Below, piece after piece: positions 5,825 to 10,317 of a stretch of DNA of 10,317 bases. The stretch covers positions 1-10,317 of the forward strand of contig CAJMPM010000038.1 of the NCBI GenBank assembly GCA_905215225.1. Reading direction: 5' to 3'. This stretch comes from an uncultured bacterium (GTDB lineage: Bacteria > Actinomycetota > Coriobacteriia > Coriobacteriales > Coriobacteriaceae). Position 1 is the first letter of the stretch, and every line of letters begins with the position of its first letter. Both the position numbers and the translations under genes were made by a program. The notes beneath the pieces were generated by a model. The model was not told the origin of the DNA. It made no database searches and was given only the letters and a program-made list of their open reading frames with translations.

Positions 5825-6552
5825 TGGCGCCCGTATGCGCCGTGGTCGTTGCCGGCGGCAGCGGCCAGCGCTTTGGTAACCCCGGTGGCAAGCAGCTCGT
5901 CAATGTAGCGGGTCGTCCGCTTATGAGCTGGTCCATCCGCGCATTTGACCGTAGCGATAAGGTCGGCCACATCGTCGTGGTGTGCCCTGCCGAGCGTCGT
6001 GCCGAGATGCGCCGCCTGGCCATTGATCCGTTTGACTATGACACGCCCATCAGCTTTGCCGATGCCGGCGATACCCGCCAGGATTCCACCCGAGCCGGCG
6101 TGTATGCGGTTCCGGCAGGCTTTGAATACGTCGCCATTCACGACGGCGCTCGTCCGCTCATCACGACCGGGGCCATCGATCATGCGATCGACGTGCTTGT
6201 GGGCGACCGCTCGCTCGACGGTGTCGTGTGCGGTCAGCCCGCAATCGACACGCTCAAGATTGTCGATGGCGACAACATCGTCGAGACGCCGCCGCGCGAA
6301 CTCTATTGGGCTGCACAGACGCCGCAGATCTTTAGCGTCGATGCTATGAAGCGCGCCCACGCTGCAGCCATTGCCGAGGGCTTTATCGGCACAGACGATT
6401 CGTCGCTGGTAGAGCGCATGGGTGGGCGTGTCCGCTGCGTCCAGAGCCCGCGCGACAACCTTAAGGTGACGGTGCCCGAGGACTTGCGTCCCGTAACCGC
6501 GATTCTGCTCGGCCGCATGGCCGAGGGAGAGGACCTTCCCCATGTTCAGTAA
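5824..6552 (+). CDS. ispD: IspD: 2-C-methyl-D-erythritol 4-phosphate cytidylyltransferase
   Basis: IspD catalyses the third step of the MEP isoprenoid pathway: CTP plus MEP gives CDP-methylerythritol and pyrophosphate. The 242-residue protein shows the complete signature: the nucleotide-binding VVVAGGSGQRFG (7-18) with R16 and K23, RQDSTRAGV (85-93), IHDGARP (105-111), R158 before YWAAQTPQIF, TDDSSLVE (190-197) and NLKVTVPEDL (212-221) with K214. Length is close to the E. coli enzyme (236). Its ATG overlaps the disA TAA by one base and its 3' end overlaps ispF by 11 nt, so the three genes are expected to be co-translated. Nothing is missing from the active site. Confidence 0.96.
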   Translation: MAPVCAVVVAGGSGQRFGNPGGKQLVNVAGRPLMSWSIRAFDRSDKVGHIVVVCPAERRAEMRRLAIDPFDYDTPISFADAGDTRQDSTRAGVYAVPAGFEYVAIHDGARPLITTGAIDHAIDVLVGDRSLDGVVCGQPAIDTLKIVDGDNIVETPPRELYWAAQTPQIFSVDAMKRAHAAAIAEGFIGTDDSSLVERMGGRVRCVQSPRDNLKVTVPEDLRPVTAILLGRMAEGEDLPHVQ

Positions 6553-7036
6553 CCTGCGCATTGGCCACGGCTACGACGTCCACCGTTTGGTGGAGGGGCG
6601 TCGATGTATCATCGGCGGGGTCGACATTCCCTACGAGCGCGGTCTGCTGGGCCACTCGGATGCCGATGTGCTCGCGCACGCCTTGGCCGACGCCATTCTG
6701 GGCGCCTGCCGCGGGGGAGACATCGGCAAGCTATTCCCCGACACCGATCCTGCCTACGAGGGTGCTGATTCGATGGTGCTGCTCGCTCGCGTGATGGACT
6801 ATGCGCGCGAGCTGGGCTTTGAGTTTGTCGATGCCGATTGCACCATTGCCTGTCAGCAACCCAAGATCACCCCGCACCGCGATGCCATGCGCGCCAACCT
6901 TGCCCATGCCCTGGGCGTTGACGTCGAAAATGTAGGCGTCGCCGCCACCACGACCGAAAAGCTCGGTTGGGAAGGCCAAGGTGAGGGAATCGGCGCCTGG
7001 GCCGTCTGCCTGCTACAGAAAACCGTTAAGGAGTAA
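6542..7036 (+). CDS. ispF: IspF: 2-C-methyl-D-erythritol 2,4-cyclodiphosphate synthase
   Basis: IspF converts CDP-ME 2-phosphate into the cyclic diphosphate MEcPP with release of CMP, the fifth step of the MEP pathway. The 164-residue protein carries the zinc ligands D12, H14 (GYDVHRL) and H46, plus the GLLGHSDADV segment at 34-43 with catalytic-site H38. It also has GDIGKLFPDTDP at 59-70, QQPKI at 105-109 and TTTEKLG at 136-142 followed by GQGEGIGAWAV. Such proteins form homotrimers with active sites at subunit faces. The start ATG lies inside the end of ispD, with a purine-rich GAGGGAGAGG about 10 nt upstream. IspE, the enzyme between IspD and IspF, is not in this window and must be elsewhere. 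Confidence 0.96.
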   Translation: MFSNLRIGHGYDVHRLVEGRRCIIGGVDIPYERGLLGHSDADVLAHALADAILGACRGGDIGKLFPDTDPAYEGADSMVLLARVMDYARELGFEFVDADCTIACQQPKITPHRDAMRANLAHALGVDVENVGVAATTTEKLGWEGQGEGIGAWAVCLLQKTVKE

Positions 7037-7039
7037 CGA

Positions 7040-8506
7040 ATGCGTATCTACAACAGCGCTACCCATAAAAAGGAAGAGTTCCAGCCCATCGAGTCCGGCA
7101 AGGTTCGCATGTACGTGTGCGGCCCCACGGTCTACGACAACATCCACATCGGCAATGCCCGCACGTTCATCAGCTTCGATGTGATTCGACGCTGGCTCAT
7201 CGCGAGCGGCTACGAGGTCACGTTCGCCCAGAACCTCACCGATGTCGACGACAAGATCATCAAGCGCGCCAACGAGCAGGGCCGTACGGCTGCCGAGGTC
7301 GCGACGGAGTTCTCCGACAAGTTCATCGGCGTCATGCGCGCCGCCAACGTGCTCGATCCCGATGTGCGCCCCCGCGCCACCAAGGAGATCGGCCCCATGA
7401 TCGCCATGATCAAGACGCTTATCGAGCAGGGCCACGCTTACGCAGCCGATAACGGCGATGTGTACTTTGCCGTGCGCAGCGATCCCAACTATGGTCAGGT
7501 CTCGGGCCGCAACATCGACGACCTTATGGTTGGTGCGCGCATCGAGGAGAACGAGGACAAGATCGACCCGCTCGACTTTGCCCTGTGGAAGGCCGCCAAG
7601 CCCGGCGAGCCCAGCTGGCCGAGCCCCTGGGGCGAGGGCCGTCCCGGTTGGCACACCGAGTGCGCCGCCATGGTGCATCGCTACCTGGGTACCCCGATCG
7701 ATATCCACGGCGGTGGCTCCGATCTTGCTTTCCCGCATCACGAGAACGAGTGCGCCCAGGCCACCTGCGCCTGGCACCAGGGCTTCTCCAACACCTGGAT
7801 GCACACGGGCATGCTGCTGGTTGACGGCGAGAAGATGTCCAAGTCACTCGGCAACTTCTTTACGCTGGCCGAGGTCCTCGAACAGCACTCCGCTGCCGCC
7901 CTGCGCCTGCTGATGCTGCAGACGAGCTATCGCTCGCCGCTCGACTTTTCTTGGGAGCGCCTGGAGGGTGCCGAGAACTCGCTCACGCGTATCGCCGGTA
8001 CGGTCGAGAACCTGCGCTGGGCCGCGAACCATGCGACGGCCGATGCCGATGCGGCTGCCGCCGAGGCGTTTGCCGCCAAGGCCGCCGAGACTCGTGCCAC
8101 CTTTAAGGAGTGCATGGACGACGACTTTAACACCGCTGGTGCCATGGGTGCCGTCTTTGGCTTTGTCACCGAGTGCAATCAGTATCTGGAGCAGGCGGGC
8201 GATGCTGCCGACAAGGCCGCAGTCTTGGCTGCCGCCGATACGCTGACCGAGCTGCTCGATACGTTTGGCGTCGAGCTTCCCGAGCCCAAGGTCGAGTTGC
8301 CGCTGGGCCTGCTGGGCGTTGCCGCCGGCCTGGTTGCCTACACGGGTGACGACGTGGACGAGGCCGCTGCCAAGATTCTCGAGGCCCGCGCCGAGGCCCG
8401 CGCCGCCAAGAACTGGGATCTGGCCGACGCCATCCGCGACCAGCTCAAGGACCTCGGGCTGACGATCGAGGATACCGCCGCCGGCACCCGTATCAAATCT
8501 CTCTAA
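7040..8506 (+). CDS. cysS: Cysteinyl-tRNA synthetase
   Basis: This class Ia synthetase charges tRNA-Cys with cysteine using ATP. The 488-residue protein is full length. Zinc ligands are C27 (YVCGPTVYD), C208 (GWHTEC), H233 and E237 (FPHHENE), each one below the E. coli numbering. The class I signatures HIGNAR (36-41) and KMSKS (265-269) are intact. The C-terminal third is Ala-rich and helical (DALR-type anticodon region), ending in the common segment KNWDLADAIRDQLKDLGLTI. It starts 3 nt after ispF, with AAGGAG 6 nt before the ATG, so it belongs to the disA-ispD-ispF unit. No T-box leader can fit before it, so regulation must come from upstream of the operon. Confidence 0.97.
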   Translation: MRIYNSATHKKEEFQPIESGKVRMYVCGPTVYDNIHIGNARTFISFDVIRRWLIASGYEVTFAQNLTDVDDKIIKRANEQGRTAAEVATEFSDKFIGVMRAANVLDPDVRPRATKEIGPMIAMIKTLIEQGHAYAADNGDVYFAVRSDPNYGQVSGRNIDDLMVGARIEENEDKIDPLDFALWKAAKPGEPSWPSPWGEGRPGWHTECAAMVHRYLGTPIDIHGGGSDLAFPHHENECAQATCAWHQGFSNTWMHTGMLLVDGEKMSKSLGNFFTLAEVLEQHSAAALRLLMLQTSYRSPLDFSWERLEGAENSLTRIAGTVENLRWAANHATADADAAAAEAFAAKAAETRATFKECMDDDFNTAGAMGAVFGFVTECNQYLEQAGDAADKAAVLAAADTLTELLDTFGVELPEPKVELPLGLLGVAAGLVAYTGDDVDEAAAKILEARAEARAAKNWDLADAIRDQLKDLGLTIEDTAAGTRIKSL

Positions 8507-8512
8507 TCCCCG

Positions 8513-8614
8513 CGGGTTTCCCAAGCGCTCGACCTTGCCGTTCAAACCGTCGCTCGCGTACTCAAGTACGCGTCGCTCCTCTTTCACGGTAATCTTGGGC
8601 ACTTGGAAAACCCG
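8513..8614. repeat. Composite hairpin element A (first of two tandem copies)
   Basis: This lies in the 255-nt gap between cysS and rlmB. Outer arms 8513-8525 (CGGGTTTCCCAAG) and 8602-8614 pair over 13 positions with one mismatch. A middle stem TTGCCG (8535-8540) pairs with CGGTAA (8587-8592). The tip is a perfect 8-bp stem CGCGTACT/AGTACGCG (8555-8562, 8565-8572) closing on CA. The ladder of nested stems is the same as in element B, 105 nt downstream, although much of the sequence differs. Conserved blocks are ACCTTGCC, TTCAAAC, CTCAAG at the tip and CTCCTCTTTCA. No protein is convincingly encoded. Confidence 0.75.
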
Positions 8615-8615
8615 T

Positions 8616-8720
8616 ACCGACCGCCCGAGCCACGGCACCTTGCCTTTCAAACGTCGGGCATGACCTCAAGGTCTATGCCCTCCTCTTTCAAGGCAATCTG
8701 ACGCTCCTCGGGCGGTCGGT
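8616..8720. repeat. Composite hairpin element B (second copy), possibly terminator-like
   Basis: Outer arms ACCGACCGCCCGAG (8616-8629) and CTCGGGCGGTCGGT (8707-8720) are a perfect 14-bp match. The middle stem TTGCCTT/AAGGCAA (8640-8646, 8690-8696) is perfect. The tip has GGGCAT/ATGCCC and GACCT/AGGTC closing on CA, with one bulged T at 8674. It starts one base after element A ends. A T-rich stretch (8721-8735) follows the outer stem, so as RNA it could end or slow transcription out of cysS. It may equally be a processing or stability element, or a REP/MITE-like mobile repeat. Confidence 0.78.
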
Positions 8721-8748
8721 CTATTTGTTTCGTTTGATAGTTGTATTT

Positions 8749-8755
8749 AGGAGGT
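8749..8755 (+). promoter_or_regulatory. Ribosome-binding site that fixes the rlmB start
   Basis: AGGAGGT lies 6 nt before the ATG at 8762. It lies inside the in-frame extension that would begin at a TTG at 8741, which rules that extension out. No convincing promoter hexamer pair is visible between the hairpin elements and this site. Confidence 0.88.
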
Positions 8756-8761
8756 CGCTTT

Positions 8762-9676
8762 ATGGCCGACAATCGCAAGCGTGCGCCTCGTGGCGGCAAG
8801 CAGGCTGCTTCTGGCTCGCGTCCGATTCGCCGCAATGATCGCGCTGCCGCTCCCAAGGGCCAGCGCGATCGCGCCCAGGTTGCGCGTCCGCAGCGCGATC
8901 GAAACCGCGACGCTGTCCAGGCTCCCAAGGGCGAGTTTATCGAAGGTCGTCGTGCTGCCGCCGAGGCGCTGCGCACTGGTTTTCCCATCAAGTGCGCGCT
9001 CATTGCCGAGGGCGGGGAGCGCGACGCCGCCTTGTCGCGCCTGGTCGACGACCTCAACGCCGCGGGCGTCCGCATTAAGTATGTGCCGCGTGCACAGCTC
9101 GATGTGCTGTCGAGCCATGGCGCTCACCAGGGCATCGCGCTCGAGGTTGGCAACTTCCCCTATGCCGATGTCGCCGATATCCTCGACCGCGCAGGCGAGG
9201 GTCCGGCACTTGTCGTGGTGCTCGACCATGTGACTGACGACGGCAACTTTGGCGCCATCGTGCGCGCCGCCGAGGTCGTGGGCGCAGCGGGCGTCATCAT
9301 CGCCAACAAGCGCGCCGCCGGTGTGACCGTCGGCAGCTACAAGACTTCTGCCGGCGCCGTCATGCATCTGCCCATCGCACAGGTTCCTAATATCGCCCGA
9401 GCGCTCGATGACCTCAAGGCCGCTGGCTTTTGGGTGGGCGGCGCCTCCGAGCACGCCGAGGGCAGCTGCTGGGATGCTCCCTTCGAGGGCCGCGTGGCGC
9501 TCGTCATGGGCTCCGAGGGCGACGGCATCTCGCGCCTGGTGCTCGAGAAATGCGACTTTATGACCAAGCTTCCCCAGCGCGGCATGACCGAGAGCCTCAA
9601 TGTTGCCCAGGCAACGCCGGCGCTGTGCTTTGAGTGGCTGCGCCGCACCGCCGGCGAGCTCATGGGGGAGGAGTAG
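8762..9676 (+). CDS. rlmB: TrmH/SpoU-family 23S rRNA 2'-O-ribose methyltransferase (RlmB type)
   Basis: This SAM-dependent enzyme is expected to methylate the 2'-OH of a guanosine in 23S rRNA (G2251 in E. coli). The 304-residue protein has a basic, probably disordered N-terminal tail (1-57, rich in Arg, Lys, Ala, Pro). A small RNA-binding domain beginning FIEGRRAAAEAL at 59-70 follows, then the knotted SPOUT domain. Motif 1 is LDHVTDDGNFGAIVRAAE (154-171), motif 2 is MGSEGDGIS (249-257), and motif 3 is LPQRGMTESLNVAQA with S278-L279-N280. Motif 1 has DD where DP is usual and RAAE where RTAE is usual; N162 and R168 are kept. The exact target nucleotide is inferred from family and gene order. 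The NYN-domain gene follows 3 nt after the stop. Confidence 0.9.
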   Translation: MADNRKRAPRGGKQAASGSRPIRRNDRAAAPKGQRDRAQVARPQRDRNRDAVQAPKGEFIEGRRAAAEALRTGFPIKCALIAEGGERDAALSRLVDDLNAAGVRIKYVPRAQLDVLSSHGAHQGIALEVGNFPYADVADILDRAGEGPALVVVLDHVTDDGNFGAIVRAAEVVGAAGVIIANKRAAGVTVGSYKTSAGAVMHLPIAQVPNIARALDDLKAAGFWVGGASEHAEGSCWDAPFEGRVALVMGSEGDGISRLVLEKCDFMTKLPQRGMTESLNVAQATPALCFEWLRRTAGELMGEE

Positions 9677-9679
9677 CGC

Positions 9680-10317
9680 ATGTCCAAGAAGAACCGCGCC
9701 AAGTCCAAGGCCAAGCGCTTTGGCGAAGGCTCGGCCAAGCCGATTGTTTCGGCCGCGACCTATGGCGTGGGCGGCAATGCGTTTGCGCAAGCCATCGCCG
9801 ATCCGGTCTCGACGGTGCACTCCAATAAGCCCGAGCTGCTGGTGGTCGACGGCTACAATGTGATCCACTGCACGCCACGCTACGAAAAGCTCGTATACGA
9901 CCATTCCGACGATCCGTATTCCAGCGACGTTCACGATATGGCGCGCACCGCCCTCATCAACGACGTCGCCGCCTTTGCCCAGGGCCGCTACGAGGCCGTG
10001 ATCGTGTTCGACGGCGCGGGCAATATCTCCAACGAGCGCCCCAACCTGCCGGCCCGCGGCGTGCGCATCGAGTTTTCGCCGACAGGCGTCTCTGCCGACA
10101 CCGTGGTGCAGAAGCTCTGCATCGAGGCACGTGAGGAGGGCCGCGCGTGCTCCGTGGTATCGAGTGACGGTACAATTCAAGCCGTCGTCATGGGCAAGGG
10201 TGTCACGCGTATCTCGAGCCGCATGCTGGTGGACGAGATCAAACAGATCGATAACGACGTTCACGAGGCAGAGGAAGCGCCGCAGATCAAGATGGCCCTG
10301 GGCAGCCGTCTAAGCAC
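9680..10317 (+). CDS. NYN-domain (YacP/Rae1-like) ribonuclease, 3' end outside window
   Basis: The frame opens at ATG 9680, 3 nt after rlmB, and is still open at the right edge (212 complete codons). Residues about 53-190 match the NYN/PIN-like YacP family: LLVVDGYNVI (53-62, D57), VIVFDGAG (107-114, D111), FSPTGVSADTVVQKL (132-146, D140) and VVSSDGTIQ (159-167, D163). Acidic residues at these positions form the metal-dependent nuclease site. In Bacillus the homologue Rae1 cuts mRNA at the ribosomal A site and its gene also follows rlmB, which supports the call. Unlike Bacillus Rae1, which starts directly at the nuclease domain, this protein has about 50 extra N-terminal residues beginning MSKKNRAKSKAKRFGEG. 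Whether it cuts the same targets is unknown. Confidence 0.88.
   Translation, partial: MSKKNRAKSKAKRFGEGSAKPIVSAATYGVGGNAFAQAIADPVSTVHSNKPELLVVDGYNVIHCTPRYEKLVYDHSDDPYSSDVHDMARTALINDVAAFAQGRYEAVIVFDGAGNISNERPNLPARGVRIEFSPTGVSADTVVQKLCIEAREEGRACSVVSSDGTIQAVVMGKGVTRISSRMLVDEIKQIDNDVHEAEEAPQIKMALGSRLS

Noticed and set aside
8741..8761. TTG start adding 7 residues to RlmB
   Set aside because: AGGAGGT lies within this stretch and is well spaced for the ATG at 8762.
8747..10264. A 505-codon open frame on the minus strand opposite rlmB and the NYN gene
   Set aside because: It spans two real genes and their junction and has a His/Ala/Gly-rich shadow composition. Both plus-strand genes carry complete family motifs.
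1..10317. CRISPR arrays, tRNA or rRNA genes, insertion sequences
   Set aside because: No evenly spaced direct repeats, cloverleaf with CCA-type end, rRNA segments, transposase motifs or terminal repeats were seen.

Overview
The window looks like a chromosomal segment of a high-GC Gram-positive gut actinobacterium, most likely Coriobacteriia and probably Collinsella or a close relative. This rests on GC-rich third codon positions, strong AGGAGG-type ribosome sites, and the gene set (a long PepD-type dipeptidase, DisA next to IspD/IspF, CysS, RlmB). The genus is an inference from general resemblance, not from a search.

Layout, left to right. (1) Positions 1-130 hold the last 42 codons of an unidentified Gly/Ala/Pro-rich protein, followed by a hairpin terminator. 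(2) Positions 344-1801 (+) encode a complete M20-family dipeptidase (PepD) with all metal ligands, closed by a strong intrinsic terminator at 1857-1904. (3) Positions 1929-3707 (-) encode a HipBA-type toxin-antitoxin pair. Its upstream region carries a perfect 17-bp inverted repeat and a second 16-bp palindrome built from the same ATGCAAA half-site. (4) Positions 3832-4410 (-) encode the manganese exporter MntP, preceded by a yybP-ykoY manganese riboswitch (aptamer about 4510-4608) with a terminator-type expression platform (4461-4508). (5) From 4757 to the right edge (+) runs a housekeeping cluster: disA, ispD, ispF, cysS, rlmB and an NYN-domain gene of the YacP/Rae1 family that is cut by the window end. 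disA-ispD overlap by 1 nt, ispD-ispF by 11 nt, ispF-cysS are 3 nt apart and rlmB-NYN are 3 nt apart, so two tightly packed translational units are visible.

The right-hand cluster is a condensed form of the Bacillus subtilis disA-yacL-ispD-ispF-gltX-cysE-cysS-mrnC-rlmB-rae1 neighbourhood. It combines c-di-AMP synthesis, the MEP isoprenoid pathway, cysteinyl-tRNA charging, 23S rRNA methylation and a probable ribosome-associated RNase. yacL, gltX, cysE and mrnC are absent. Where mrnC sits in Bacillus, this window has a 255-nt gap filled by two tandem, related, composite hairpin elements (8513-8614 and 8616-8720) whose stems show compensatory base changes. This is the most unusual structure in the window. 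The second is the hipBA operator array lying just downstream of a manganese-riboswitch-controlled gene with no visible terminator in between.
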